Counted from the first letter of the stretch, positions 12,303-25,240 are shown. The stretch: 64,000 nt of DNA from Ophiosphaerella korrae (GCA_028456385.1 JALNQF010000078.1:62001-126000), one strand, 5' to 3'. The notes: a model not told the origin generated them from the letters alone. Numbers and translations: made by a program.

Positions 12303-13490
12303 CTAACTAGCATCAATTTGCCTGATCTGAGGCAGTGCCAGTCGAATCTTGTTCCTGTACAAAGCCGGTTGGCTTCTCTGCAATGGGTTTCCTTCAAAGT
12401 ACACAGTCTCTAATTCCTCCTTATCTCGAAGTTCCTTTTCAACTTCCTGGAAATTGCTGATTTTACAGTTACTTGCCCAGAACTCTGAGAGATGAGTCAG
12501 GCCAGCTAGGCCTGTCAAATGCTCGATGGGATTAGCGCTGATGTCGATGACTTGAAGGTTTGTGTTATGCTCGAGACCGGAGATCTCAGTGATGAGATTA
12601 TGCGATATGTGAAGTTCCTCGAGGTTGACGAGAGACTCGAGGCCGGATATGCTGCGTAAGCGGTTGGACTGTATGGAAAGGATTTTCAAATTAGTGAGTG
12701 TGTTGAGACCTTTGATCTCTGTAATTTTGTTTTTGCCGAGCCACAGCTGTTCCAGACCTGTTAGAGTGTCGAGCCCGCTGATTTCACGGACTCGATTTGC
12801 ACCAAGCTCGAGTTGCCGCAGGGCGGTCAAATTCTCGAGATTCTCGATGACGCTGATTTTGTTTTGTACAAAGAAGATGTCCCTGAGCTTTGTGAGGTGG
12901 TTCAGACGCTTGATATGCTTGATCTTGTTGAAAGAGAGGTCGAGGGAGGTGAGCTCGGTGAAGGCGTCGAGGCCTTTGGTGTGTGCTATGAGATTATCGT
13001 ACAAATCGATTTCTGTGAGGTTCGCAGCTGCATCAGAAGGTATATCGATGACTTCTATGCGGTTTTGGCGCAGACACAGACGCTATGATGACTTGTCAGT
13101 TGCGGTAAGGAAGGCACGAGTGTGGCGTAGTACCTTCATCTGCTTGAACCGTTCTAGCCGCAACGAGGCCATGTCGGCGATTTTACAGTGTACGAGCTCA
13201 ATATCGTCTTCATCCTCTGGTGTATCGTCTAGCAGGTCTTCGTCTGCTGGCAGTTGTTCGGGTGGCGGTCCTTCGTCTTCTGACACTTCTGGCTCGCTCT
13301 CGATGTCGCCATTTGGGTCTTTTGGCTCATCATTCAGCGAGATCTTGTCTATCCTGAGCTTTCCATCCCATCCTCTGCTGTCTCGCGGCTTGTGGTCGTC
13401 TTTGTTGTGCTCATGTGCCTTGGTTGTGCCATTTGTGTTAGTTACTGTGGGGTCGAGCTCGATGTGCGGGGCAGATTGCGGTTCACCCAT
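12303..13490 (-). CDS. sds22: Sds22-type leucine-rich regulatory subunit of protein phosphatase 1
   Basis: Two exons, 13490-13134 and 13082-12303, are separated by a 51-base intron in phase 0, giving 378 residues. The first 100 residues are acidic and probably disordered. From about residue 110 there is an unbroken array of roughly 22-residue leucine-rich repeats of the SDS22 type (LTxLxxLxLxxNxIxxIxGL). The C-terminal cap contains the FEGNPL-type motif (YFEGNPLQ), then LPQIRQIDAS. Sds22 binds the PP1 catalytic subunit (Glc7/Dis2) in the nucleus, helps its maturation and steers mitotic dephosphorylation. The start at 13490 (MGEPQSAP) is preferred over an in-frame codon 11 positions upstream because fungal orthologues start with a short acidic tail. 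Plus-strand frames over this locus are mirror images of the repeats. Confidence 0.92.
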
Positions 13491-15737
13491 GCTAAAGTTG
13501 GTGAAGTGGAGGGAGGGCCACAAAGACTTGTATAGTGAGATGGTGTGATATTATGGAAGAAGCAGGCAGCGCAACAGGTGTGGAGAGACTGCCCAAGTAG
13601 GCAACGCAACGCTGGGAATTTACGTAGTCGGTTAGTCGTTCGGCAGGTAAGCCAAGGCTAGGGTCCGCGGGATGACGATGACTCCCCAACCTATCAACGT
13701 TTGCCTACAATCTGCAAACCGCTTTTGGTGTCTTGCATCTTGATAGCGAGCACAGTCATGCTTGTACGAGGCTTTTCACTGCTGCCTGCGAATAATTCAT
13801 TGTCATCTCCCTGGTACTACCTTTACGTCAAGGGCTGTGGCTGGCTCATGCAATGTTACTTGGACATCTTCCAGCAGTTATTGCAAGAAGCTTATCCTTC
13901 ACGGTTTACCTCATCGTCAACTAGCATGTTGTGCACGGTGGTACGGTTCGTCATCTTTACGATAGGCACCGACGCCGGCAGAGCGGCCCTCGTGCATGCT
14001 AGATGCTCGTCAAGGCGGGTTCTCAAGGTTTAGTTGACACGACCAAGCACCAGGATCAAGGAATTCAATACTTTCCCATGGGCTTGTTTACAAGAACCAG
14101 TGTGGCAGCGAATCTGTAATGGTCCACTTTCCCACCTTGACGCCTTGTTGTCAGTCGGGGCTTGATGGCTGTGTGCTGCCGAACAATGGCCACTGGCAGC
14201 ATGGATTGTGCCATTTGTGTTTGGGTCTTCAGCCTCGTTCCAGAAGGGTGGCACAAGTGCGAGAGCGAAGCGACTGCAGATAACTGTGCGGCTCGGCGGA
14301 AGGCGCTAGAGGCAATCCGCAGAAGCCGCAGATGATGTGCGAACTTGGATGCACACCCTCAGATGATGGACACGTTGGGCTTGTGACATTCCATACATGG
14401 AGGGCATGACCCCGACGTGCAACGGCGCGCGTGCAGCACACTCGCCACAATGTGAAACGTCGATAGGGTGAGGGCAGTTGGCATGTGACAGGTGCAACAG
14501 TGAGGGCAAGGCTTTGGTGGCGACGACGAGGCGAAGAGTGAACGCAGCCGAGAGGAGAGGATCATGAATTGAAGAAAGGCTGGAGAGCGACAAGGATGCA
14601 GCGGCAGACGCGCAGGCCAGGCCGTCTCACGGCTGTTATTGGGTGTGATTGGGTGGAGGGGGCATGGCTTCCCCGTGCCACGGCGGTTAGCCGTGAGTCT
14701 ATCTGCGCGCTGTGGCCAGGCTGCACAAGCGGCCGCCTGGCCATGGAGACGGTCGCGCGATGTCGGTCTGGAAGAGAGACACGAGTCGATCACTCATGCA
14801 GACAACATACACGCATACCTGCTGGGCATAGGCACAGAGACAGTACATATGCAGATGGATCGATGCATACATAGATAGATAGATGGTGCGTAGGTCAGCA
14901 ATGCGTGTTTGGCGTGCTCTGGATAATATGTGCCGTGGACGACGAGGCTCGTTGATTGGACACGCCGTCATGGCCAAAGAGTCGCGTCGAGGTGGTCAGC
15001 TAGAGCAGCTTGGTGCTAGAGGCGCAATCAAGCTGCAATGGGAGGTCGAGTGCACCACCACCCCATAAAGCCTTTCCTCCCCCCCATCCCCCTGTCCCGT
15101 GTGCCGCCTTCGCACAGCCCTGGTACTGCTGCTACCAGACCGACTGCCACCTGCCCTGCCCTATCTTATCCCGCCCATTGCCACTCGCTGGCCGCTCTGT
15201 TTGCTGGCACCGTGGTGCGCCTTCTCATAAACACCCCCTCAGAGCCGCATCAAAGCCGCTAGTGAGATCCCGCGCGCATACCTGGTGGAGCCTGTCGCGG
15301 TGAAAAGACGGCCTCTCATTTCCGCCCGCGTTAGCGAACCAGCCTCATCCCAAGCACGGCACCGACCCTAACCTCGCTCCCCCTACCAGGCCAGACACCA
15401 CACCCCATCCACACTCACACAACACACGCGCACCTCCACGCGTCCGCACACTCCCTCCTCCCGCCCTCCCGCCCTCTGCCCTCTGCCCCGTCGGTCGCTC
15501 TTGGCTGACCATTGTCGGTCGCGACGCCAATTGCCCGCCCGGAAGCTGCCTCCCGGTCAGCCAGCCAGCCTGCGTCCGCTTCCAGCAACTCCTCCCCACG
15601 AGAGCCAGGCCAACCACCACGCGACGCCGCTTTTCCATCACTACCCCCTCTGCACATCGCACATTGCACACCGGCATTGCGCACCCTCTCTTGACCCTTG
15701 CGCGCTGCCTGCCTGAGGCTCCAGCTGCGCGACCGCC
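13491..15737. other. Divergent intergenic region upstream of the Psr1-like phosphatase
   Basis: About 2.2 kb without a supportable gene lies between the divergent sds22 and Psr1-like genes. From about 15060 to 15720 the plus strand is strongly C-rich and pyrimidine-rich, as in a promoter and long 5' leader. Open frames here (such as 14359-14793 minus) are compositionally biased and unmatched. Confidence 0.45.
14871..14885. repeat. Short GATA tetranucleotide repeat
   Basis: About three and a half copies of ATAG occur in intergenic DNA. It contains overlapping GATA cores that GATA factors can bind, but the context gives no support for a regulatory role. Confidence 0.7.
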
Positions 15738-17672
15738 ATGAGCGCCGAGCCCATCGTGCCAGCCCCAGTCACCTCGGTCCTGTCCTCAACCAACAAGTCA
15801 TCCACTACCATGGCCCCCCAATACCCCAACGGCACCGGTATGTTATTCCGCCGTCTTTCTTCCCCGGCTAATGCTTCTCATTGGCACATACCCGCTAACA
15901 CGTCCAAGCAGACCCACAAAACGCAGCCGTCCCCCTTCGGTCGTCATCGCGCGAAGACCGGCAGAGAGGCATGGCCTCGGATGCAGACTCGAGGCAGAAG
16001 CACTCGCTCCTGGGCGTCCCTTCCGCGGGCTCGCAGTCCAATGCAGCAGAAGAACAGGCCACCACCAACACTGGCCTCAGCGGAGTCACCGCCGCCGACT
16101 CTGAAAGCATTGGTCGAGGCTCAAAGCATTCCAAGCGCAGCTTCATGGGCAGACGACGGGCCGGAAGCACAGCCAGCAGCAAGCGCTCGGGTCCGCGCGC
16201 CACAACCTCGGAGAAGGCCAATCCTTCGTCCGCTCCTGTCACGGCACAGCGCGAAGGATCAACGAGAAGCAAGTCGAAACGATCGGGCGGCGGCTTACTA
16301 TCCTGCCTGCCTTGCTTTGCTCCCAAGGAGCACCGATCGCCGGGAGACAGCACACCGCCTGAGAACGCCAAACAGGCCACGCAGGTCAAGACCAGCCGGA
16401 CCTCTCAATCCACCCCAGTCAAGAAACAGGATCCTGCTGTCGCAGAGTCGAGCAACACAGAATCCAACAATGCCATTGACGAGAAATTAGGCGCCGAGCC
16501 ATTAGCTTTGGGTACAGCAGAGAAGCCAACCAATGCCGATGGTACGGTGGAGCGCCCATCCCACGAAAGCCGCCCCCAGATCGTGACACGGAGCTCGTCT
16601 AAGCGACAGCAGTCTGAGCAAACCGCGCCCGCCCAGCCTGGTGCGCTTCAGCCCGTGCCCATTGACATTCACGTCACCCAGCCAACCCCAGGAACCACTC
16701 CCATTCTGCCTCGTCCATCTGCCGAACAAGCCCGGATAATACAAGACCAGACTGAGGAGCAAAAGCAACTCGACGCTGATATTGAAATGAAGGATGTTCC
16801 TTTGTCAACCAACGATGTTCACCAGGAAGGAGAAGACTCCGAGTCCGAGGTGCATCCTGAGCATCCCAAGGTGGATTTGCCACCCCCACCTCCTCTTGAA
16901 CAGCGACAAAACATTGTCCAGAGCCAGACCTCGGAGATTTCCGAAACTTCTGAGCCACAAAAGTATCTTCTGGGCCCGCTCGCTCCACGATTCAAGGGAA
17001 AGAAGTGCTTAGTGCTTGATCTGGACGAGACGCTAGTCCACAGCAGTTTCAAGGTTGGTCACACGCTTTTCTTCGTCCGAGATTTCCGATACTAACTATA
17101 GTCCCTAGATTCTACACCAGGCTGATTTCACTATTCCTGTCGAGATCGAAGGCCAATACCACAATGTATATGTCATCAAGCGACCGGGCGTCGACCAATT
17201 CATGAAGAGGGTTGGCGAATTATACGAAGTTGTTGTCTTCACCGCATCTGTCTCCAAGGTATGTTACTGTTTCAGATAATTGGTTACTAGAAGCTAACTA
17301 TTGTAGTACGGTGATCCCTTATTGGATCAGCTCGACATCCACGGCGTTGTTCACCACAGGTTGTTCCGCGAAAGCTGTTACAACCATCAAGGCAATTATG
17401 TCAAGGTAGGTCATAACTCGCTAGCCCCTAGTAAGATATATCCAAGCTGACTCGCACAGGATTTATCCCAGATTGGCCGAGACCTGAAAGACACAATCAT
17501 CATCGATAATTCCCCCACGTCGTACATTTTCCATCCGCAACACGCCGTGCCAATTAGCAGCTGGTTCTCCGATGCCCACGACAACGAACTACTCGACCTG
17601 ATACCTGTGCTCGAAGATCTCGCGGGCTCTCAAGTCAGCGATGTTAGCCTCGTCCTCGATGTTGCGCTATGA
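15738..17672 (+). CDS. psr1: Psr1/Psr2-like HAD phosphatase (FCP1/SCP type)
   Basis: Five exons, 15738-15837, 15912-17053, 17109-17258, 17307-17405 and 17460-17672, join in phase to 567 residues. The first 390 residues are low-complexity, rich in Ser, Lys, Pro and Gln. They include a Cys-containing patch SCLPCF near residue 164 that could be palmitoylated, as in yeast Psr1. The C-terminal SCP domain carries the catalytic DLDETLVHS (Asp about 403 and 405), then [20 protein letters not shown] and [10 protein letters not shown], complete to the end. Yeast Psr1/Psr2 are plasma-membrane phosphatases of the salt-stress and general stress response with Whi2. That role is inferred by similarity. The ATG at 15738 precedes an intron, and exon 2 is open from its first base. 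Confidence 0.9.
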
Positions 17673-18543
17673 GTGGAGCTTGTTTGACCGAAAACACGCC
17701 CGCGTATACCCTGTTTGCTGCGCCGATATACCTTTTCGCCTGGTCGTGCGCTCCGTGTGGTGGTGGGGCAGACCTTTGTTTTTGTAATCAGTCTTTGTAA
17801 TATGCATGAAGAGGCGGAAGGTCACGAAGGATTTGGTAGGGACGTGGGAGGAAGGAGAAGAAAAAGAAGAAGAAGAAGGCTTCTCATCCACGGCTCAACT
17901 AGCCATTTGCGCGTGACCATGGACATGCCGTACGATGAGGTCGGCGTTTTGGTCGCTCAAAATCGAAAGAAAAGTTGTAATATTGGCATCTACCTACACA
18001 TACCCCATACTGTTCCGGAGCGAAGCGCTCGTCGCTGAGCGTACTACCAATAAGTTTCCTTTGTACACACATGTCACATTTCCTTGGTTTAGCATTGCTG
18101 GCAGGCACAAGCATCGTCTTTTCACACACACCACGACTGGGGCGTGCATTGCATCTCCTCTTCTTTCCTATTGTAGTTCTACTGTAGGGGTCGATATGGC
18201 AGGGGCAGCTTGTGGGGATGTGCGTGCGTGCAGACGTGTTCATACTAGTTGAAATAGGGGCCTAGGCAGTGAATACAACCCATAATTCTACATAGTTGCG
18301 CTGTGTGAATGATGAGATGAGGTTGGTAGAGGAGAGAAACATGGCTGGCCCAAGTCTTGGCGTTATCACATGCAGAAGCACAATGTATCATGACTCGCAT
18401 AGCCACTCATTATCCGTCCCGCCCAAAGCGACGCGCGACAAAGCCCTGGTAATACTGCTTGTTGCCACGCCTTCATACTGCATACTAGACGTCTACATGT
18501 CTCGGTAACACGACGCGCTTCCCAAGCCCAACGATACGTCGCC
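17673..18543. other. Intergenic region
   Basis: This is an 870-base spacer between two plus-strand genes: the phosphatase 3' flank, with a purine-rich GAAGAAG stretch at about 17850-17880, and the acyltransferase promoter. No gene is seen. Confidence 0.45.
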
Positions 18544-19731
18544 ATGGAGAAGTACAGCCAATTTCGCGACAAAGGTACCCGCCCCGTCGCTTCGGCATAG
18601 CCTGATTTTCTGAAAACCCTGTCTGGGAACTGACAGCATAGTCTAGGTACCGCCATAGCGCCCTTCCTTCCTGTCCCACCAGCGCCATCAAGCTTCCTCT
18701 GGACGCCCGTGTCGCTTGCCCTCTTTTTGTTTCGCCTCCCACTACTCATCTTCATATCGCTCGTTTACTTTTGTGTCCTGGAATTCATTCCAATCGGACA
18801 CGCAGTCAAGTACTGCGCACTATGGCTGATGCTGAGCTTCCCCGGCGTGTGGTGGGTGGACCTGCAGGTTGATGGGGTTCGGAGAGGGTATGTTGGGTTG
18901 CTCGTCAACACTAAAAGCAACAGGGAGAGCAGTGCTCACAATCTGGACAGACAGCTCCACACCTCGGGCGACCACCTTCCCAGAGCCGGCACCATCATTG
19001 CAAGCTCCTTCACCTCCCCTCTCGACCCGCTTTACCTTGCCGGTATTTTCCAACCAATCTTCACGCGCTCATACCCACATACTCGAAAAGTCGAGCGCCT
19101 GACCCTCTTGCGCGCCATCCTGCACGCATGGTCTCCACCCAAACTCTCTCCACCCGACGAAACCAGGCTCATCACGCTTGAGCAATTGAGCTCTCAAAAT
19201 CCCACCAAGATAATCTGCGTCTTCCCCGAGACCACCACCACCAACGGCCGCGGCATACTCCCTTTATCTCCAAGTCTGCTCTCCGCTAAGGGCACCACAA
19301 AAATATATGCTGTAAACCTACGCTACACACCGCAAGACATTACCACTCCCGTTCCCGGTGGTTATGTTTCCTGGCTCTGGAAACTCCTGCACAAACCCAC
19401 GCATCAAATGCGCGTGCGCATCGCAACCAAGATTTACAATTCTCCCACGCAAGACTCACCCATTACCTCGCGATCCAAGGCTGTCGCCAGCGGCTATGAA
19501 ACGAACATCTTCGACCAGCCTGGGTTTCAGGAGGACCAGAAACTAGGCGATGATGGTTGGGGCTCCATGAAGGTCAATGTTGGCAGCGGCGATAGGGTTA
19601 GTGCCGAGGAACAAAAAGTGCTGGACCGGGTTGGAGAGGACTTGGCGAGACTAGGGAGGGTGAAGAGGGTGGGGCTAGGTGTTGAGGACAAGATCGAGTT
19701 TTTGAGGGTCTGGGGATCGAGGAAACGGTAG
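18544..19731 (+). CDS. vps66: Vps66/Loa1-like PlsC-family acyltransferase, motif I variant
   Basis: Two exons, 18544-18574 and 18647-19731, give 371 residues beginning MEKYSQFRDKGTAIAPF, the usual opening of fungal Vps66-like proteins. A hydrophobic hairpin at about residues 30-75 should anchor it in the ER or lipid-droplet membrane. The acyltransferase domain shows the glycerol-3-phosphate binding motif as FPETTTTNGRGIL (203-215). The region of motif I reads SSFTSPLDPLYLA, so the usual NH of NHxxxxD is SF here, while the Asp (about 137) is kept. Yeast Vps66/Loa1 is reported as a lysophosphatidic acid acyltransferase that affects triacylglycerol storage. Without the His the activity of this copy needs testing. 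Canonical donor and acceptor place the short first exon. Confidence 0.8.
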
Positions 19732-19747
19732 AGAGAGAGAGAGAGAG
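19731..19747. repeat. GA dinucleotide repeat just after a stop codon
   Basis: A run of about eight GA units begins immediately at the acyltransferase stop codon, in its 3' UTR. Confidence 0.85.
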
Positions 19748-20757
19748 TCGTAGTTGAGTGTTGACGTAAGTCTATCGTTAGTGCCTGTTCCGAGACGGTT
19801 GTGTATATTTATACATCGTATTCAGGGAGCATAGGCTCCACAGACCTTAACAGGTCGAGTATATGTTGAAAAATATTACCTATCTACCCAATCCTTCTTC
19901 TCACTCACATCCCAATCATTCAAAGTCTCCATGTCATCATTTCAAATAGTTCGCCTATCCTAAATATTCCGCCCAGGCTAGTTTATATGTCCCTTCAGAC
20001 TTGTAAAAAACACAGCGTAGAATAACCAAATAATTGGAAATTGTGGATAGTATGAAAAGCCCACGGGTAAACTCATCATTTGAGCCCCTCCGAGCCTGGT
20101 ACTCTTGCGCGGCCATTTTGACATTGACCCCGTGAAAATCAACCGATGAAATCCATAGTAGAAGAGTGTGATCAAGTATGCATCATGCAGACTTCGGCGT
20201 TGGATGTGGCCAAGCCGGTGACCTATTGTAACCGGGGCAAGACTATTCTCAGGTCCGAATCATTCTCAGCGCCAGACATCTACCGTCCCCACCTGTCGAA
20301 TCTTTCAGGGTGTTCGTGAGAGTCGCTGATGTTGTACAGGACGGGGGTTTAAATCCATCCCCGACACGCCACACATATCCTGTACCATTGCTTGCTTTGT
20401 TTAATCAGCGTTGATAGAGCAGCCAAAGGCTTCTTTGTTGATATGCAGGATGCGTTTCAACCCCTTTTCTTGCTGCTCACGCGTTATCAATCTCTCGGCC
20501 GCCCCCATCAAAAGATCCCTCAAGTTTCCATGCCAATATGTGATCATCTCTTCTAAATAAGGGGACGTTGCGTATGGTAGGTAGATTAGATAGATGGTAG
20601 TACCAACTAAGTAATCAATAGAAACATTGATTGTCAACGGGTACGGAATCAAGGGAAAAACGTGGAGACTGAAGAATGTTTTACTAATTAGAGAGTGGGA
20701 TACAAACATGAAAACAGCGCCAGTTCAACAAAAAAAAAAAAAAAAAAAAAAGTTGCC
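19732..20757. other. Convergent intergenic region
   Basis: About 1 kb between two convergent genes. It is AT-richer than its surroundings. No gene is seen. A tRNA-like B-box at about 20345 does not fold into a tRNA. Confidence 0.45.
20730..20751. repeat. Poly-A tract (poly-T on the gene strand)
   Basis: Twenty-two A on the plus strand, starting a few bases beyond the stop codon of the large minus-strand gene, so its 3' UTR begins with a U-run. Confidence 0.95.
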
Positions 20758-23700
20758 TCAAGCTTTCTTTCCCTTCCTCCTCTTTCTCGGCTTTGACGCC
20801 CCATACTCGTTATCAGCAACCCTTCTCTTCCTCCCTTTTCCTCTTCCGCCTCCCCTTTCCCCTTCCCCTTTCCCTTTACCTTTCCCTTTTCCTTCGTCTT
20901 CCCCTTTCCCACCTTTTCCCTCATTATCTGAACCCGAAGAAGGCTCCGTATAAATGCCAGGCGTGGTCGATTTAGACCGTAGTCGATCTCGCAGCGGGCG
21001 ATCTAGTATATCTTGAGCGGCATCATCAAGCACATCTTTTCGCTTTCGCTTTGCTTTCCTCCTAGTGGGCGGGATTCGGGATGATATGGGACCTTCCTGT
21101 TTGAGTTGAGATGGAGGTGGCTCGGGAGCAGACGGTGGAGTCCTTGTACGTGAATCGCTGGCCTCTGGTGGTAGATTGGTCGATGGTTTTGTTGTCATTT
21201 GCAATTTTGGCTTTGGAGATTTGGATGTCTTTCTTGACGTCAACTTCCTAGAGGTTGAAGTGACCTTTACGGCTGGAATCGGACCTGCTCCCAAAGTTGG
21301 TACATTGCTTTCTGGCTCTTTCTGCTGCCTTAGATGAGCATTTTGATGATTATTGTCTACCGTAGATCTCGAATGATCAACTTTGTTATGTTCATTGACG
21401 ACCTGTTCAACTTGGATTTCCTTTTTTGTGTAGACATCTTCTCGAACGGTGGTGTTGACATCTTGGTTTGGTATATGTTCATCTACTGCTTGGAGTTGAG
21501 CGTTATTTTGATCGCTGCTACGAGCTTGAGCAGGAGTTGAAGTGGCCCTTTCAATAGTAGGAGAACCATCCTCTTCTTTCGGTGCCGTGGTCCCTACCAT
21601 ATCATGTGCGTCCACTTGAACACCATCCAAAAGATGAAGATATTTTGGGCGTGCCCACCTCTTGTTTCCTTCACCCACAACCATTGAGAAGGCCTCAGGC
21701 TTTATCAAAAACTTGGCTGAAGGGTTGGTGATTTGAAGTTGTCGTTGCAAGTTCTCGCGTGTACTTTTTATCAACGCTCGTATTGCTGTCATCTGGTTAC
21801 TGGATGCATTATGTGCACCTGTTTTTGCTCGGAAATCAGCCTCGTCATCGGATTCCAAGCGCCGCAAATCGATAAGGTATACTCGAATCTGCTCGCGCCA
21901 ATGATTGTTTTGATATTCTTGTTTTTCTTGCTCATGTCGGATTTCAATCTCCCGCGGGTCAAGACTGGCTTTAGCGCGCACATTTGAAATTTGTTCTTCA
22001 TCAATGTCATCCATCAGAAGAAGTTCACACTCCTTGCTGTTTACTCGATTTGTTGCTTTTCTCGCGGCTTTGATGCCAATATCGAGTAACTGAGCCTCGC
22101 ATCGAGAAATGATATCCTCTTCGTTGTTATCTAAGACATTATGCCTTGCATTTCTTGACATCAGTGTCTTCCAGTAACGAACACAGCGCAACTCACCTAT
22201 CACTTGAAATTTCTTGGCTACTTGGCCTCGCTTGCTTACATTCTGAGAGTGAATCCATGCGGATCTGTAATGATATCCTTGTCAGTGATCGTGTACCATC
22301 AGTGATAACAGGAGAAAGTCAACCAAAGTAATGACTTACCCATTTCCTCCTAACAAACCGTCCTGTAGGATATAATATTTTGCCACCGTCCTCCTCCCTT
22401 GTCTTCCGCCTTCGCTCATCTGCAAACACCACCATTCTCCATCCTTTCTTTGGACTGAGCAACCTCGCAAGCTTCACACTTCCAAAAGTATCAAAACATC
22501 GTGGCATACGCACATTGAGTTCTGAAATACCCGTTAATCTGGGCGAATAATCACTCCAGAATCGCTGCCAAATAACGGCCTCGCGCATATAGGCTGCACG
22601 TCTTGTGAGTTGATGCAAAGTCGCCGAGGAAGGGAGTGGTTCGGTTTCTGAGTCATCGTCAGATGGATATGTATCAGCATATGTTCCTGCATTAACGACA
22701 TCGAGTGATGCGTGAGAAGCTAAGGGGTAGTACTGTTTTGGCTTCAAGATAGCTTTGTTTGCCATTTTCTGGGTCTTTAGATATACGGTAGAGCCAGATG
22801 GCAGAGAATCTCCCCTAGATCGTGGTCTTGATGAACCCTCAAATGCTTGCAGCAATTCGATGCGGTACAGCTGCTCGGCGTCTAATGGGTTACGAAGATC
22901 GTATACAATGGTAAGTGTGTTAACAAGGGGGGCAATGCTCTGTAGCCCAGTTTCGAATGGTTTTTCGAGTAACCTAGCCCAGGAGCTTGCGTCATGCGGC
23001 CAGCCCCAGTATAGGCTTGATGCGTTCGGGGGACGACGACCGATGAGTATATGGATGGGAATACCCGCACTTTTCATCAAGTGAATTTGATTTGTGAATT
23101 CCGTTGATGTCCTATTGACCAAATGCCTGTCGTTAATGGACGAAAGGCTCCAATGGCTGTTCCGTTGCTTGTAGTTACCCTGCACTTGGCTGCTGCGGTG
23201 GAGGTCCGATCTCACACACGAATCCCAATCCAATATAGGCCGCCATTTAAAACATTTGTTGAGCCATACGTAGGTTTCTACTTGTAAGATCGGATCTTTG
23301 GGCGAAATCCTTTGAAGTAGAGCGAATGGATGCAGCAGACGAGTACTGTCTTGCTGCCACTCTTGCGTCCTATACAAAATAAGTTTGGCTTCTCCAAAAA
23401 TAAATTGCTGCTTGTGGATGATTCCATTACAACACGCAGTCTATGTGTACTTACAACGCAGAAAACGTAATGCCGGGACTCAATTCACTAGTCTCTCGAA
23501 GTTTGGTCAGCAGCGAAGGCATTGTGGTTAGTTTCCAGTCATCAAGGTATCTTTCTAGCTCTGCATTGTGACCGTTTTCGTCCAACGGGCAATCCAGCTC
23601 ATCAAACGGTTCGAATTCCGCTGTACTTTGAAAGAATGACTCGGGAAGCCACCACTTGGAGTTCGATGGCAATATTTTATTGTGCTCCTCCTCATACGCC

Positions 23701-24675
23701 AGAAAACGATCTTTACAAGCAGCGGCTGAAGCCCTAGCCCATAAATCAAACCGTTCGTTTTCAGGCTGAGTTGTTCGGGAGAATGCTTGGATCCATGCCC
23801 CTAGGTCAAAAACAATATGCTTAATAGTTGATTTGTGCTTCTTCAATAGATCGATGAGACGGTCAAGGAATGGGAACAGTAGCCGAAGTTCGAGTGTGGT
23901 CACTGTGTTCGGGGCGTATCGCACAATTCCGTGTATCAATTCGCAGACAAGCTTGTGGTAGTCGATGTCTTTTGGCCTGAAATTAGAGGAGTGTTCGCCT
24001 CGAATACAAAGACTTTCAAGGCCAGCACAGTGGGGCAAGACATCTCGCAAAAGACGTCGCTGGTTTGGTCCCTTACGAGGATCCGGAAAGCTCAGCCATG
24101 TGAGTCTTCTGAGAAGCTCTCGTATTTTCTCTTCATTATCCAAGGTTTTGGGTCGGAGTAAAGTAGACCAGACATGGCTTACTGAAAGACTGAGGAAGCC
24201 GCCTGAATAGTCGCTCAGATCAAGTCCTCGTAGCTCAGTGAGATTCTCAGCAATCCTGTGATATCCATGTAAGCCGAATATATTGGGTGAACGCGGGCTG
24301 TTATCGCCGCACTCACCAGCGCAGATCGGCCATCTCCATCCAATGGGCCATGGCAATTCTTGTAACCCACTTTGCACTTTTTGGGTTCCTCCTAACCCTA
24401 GCTTTAAACGTGCGCCATCTCTTGAACTCTTTTGTAAACGAGGTTTTCTCAAGAGTCCCTCGCCAATCCCAATACGTGAATGGTTCGTTGAAAGCGGCTT
24501 CGAGAGCAGCTGACGCGCTTTCTCTTTTGCCCAGTGCTATGCCTAAACTGACACTACTTTTTCTTCCAGCCAGGCACGCGATAGATCTGGTAACCTGGAC
24601 GGACAAAGGCCATGGGCGGATAGTACTCGAAGCATACCCTGCTGGCTGATATCGAACGTATTTTGTTTCTGCCAT
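20758..24675 (-). CDS. Large fungal protein of unknown function, F-box/LRR-like N-terminus
   Basis: The model has five exons: 24675-24317, 24255-23455, 23369-22340, 22264-22197 and 22153-20758. Phases agree and the product is 1217 residues. I do not recognise the product. Residues about 95-330 read like the leucine-rich part of fungal F-box-like proteins (WVTRIAMAHWMEMADLRWI, then LTELRGLDLSDYSGG and LPHCAGLESLCIRG). The middle (about 390-730) includes IWQRFWSDYSPRLTGI and FDTFGSVKLARLLSPKKGW, and could be a second domain. The last 400 residues are charged and disordered, with GKGKGKG-type repeats and Lys/Arg clusters (RKRKD, PRKRRKGKK) that suggest nuclear location. The last intron is only 43 bases with a CAAG acceptor, the weakest junction. 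Two adjacent genes remain possible. Confidence 0.6.
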
Positions 24676-25240
24676 GTCTCGAGCTGTGGTATCTGTTGTG
24701 CGGATGATGTATTTGATAGAGATCTAACTCTTTGTTCTGCACTGACCAAGCAGGTCACCGAGGAATGTCGTCACTTGCCACAGCTGTTATTGTACGGAAA
24801 GCTTTCAAAATGACCTGATATATTAGAGCTAATTTGAGTCTTTGTTTGGAAATCGGGACAAGTCTACAGCGCCACTGTCGGTTCTGGGTCACAAGGGTGG
24901 TATAGATAAAGCAAGGGTTGTAATCATTCTACGAGTACCAAATTTTCAGAGGATGCAATAACCCTTGTGGTTTAGAATTTGCGGCCAAACAGCAGCCGCG
25001 GCTACCGACCAACCGCCTTCATATTGTGTTTGTCACGTGATAGTGGCATTGGTGTAGGATCTAATACAAAGCCATGGTTACTTGTCTCTCTAGCTTAGAG
25101 GAGGATAGATGCATCAAGCTCAAACTTTGCAAGTTTCAGGGCACAGTTCGGATGACATTAGCGTCAAGGAAATATAAAGCCACACATGAGAAGGTTGATG
25201 GGACGACTCGATTGGTAAATAATCTACAGGCGCAGAGCGG
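24676..25240. other. Intergenic region
   Basis: A 565-base spacer between the large gene's start and the Tlg2 stop, both on the minus strand. No gene or repeat is seen. Confidence 0.45.

Noticed and set aside
12625..13548. 307-codon plus-strand frame
   Set aside because: It lies antisense over the Sds22 repeats and reads as Ser/Arg/Leu-rich mirror sequence without a domain.
15738..16490. 250-codon plus frame starting at the phosphatase ATG
   Set aside because: It uses the same start but reads through the intron into another frame. Splicing at 15837/15912 restores the conserved phosphatase frame.
20330..20375. tRNA B-box-like GGTTTAAATCC
   Set aside because: The sequence around it cannot form a 5-bp T stem with a 7-base loop or an acceptor stem.
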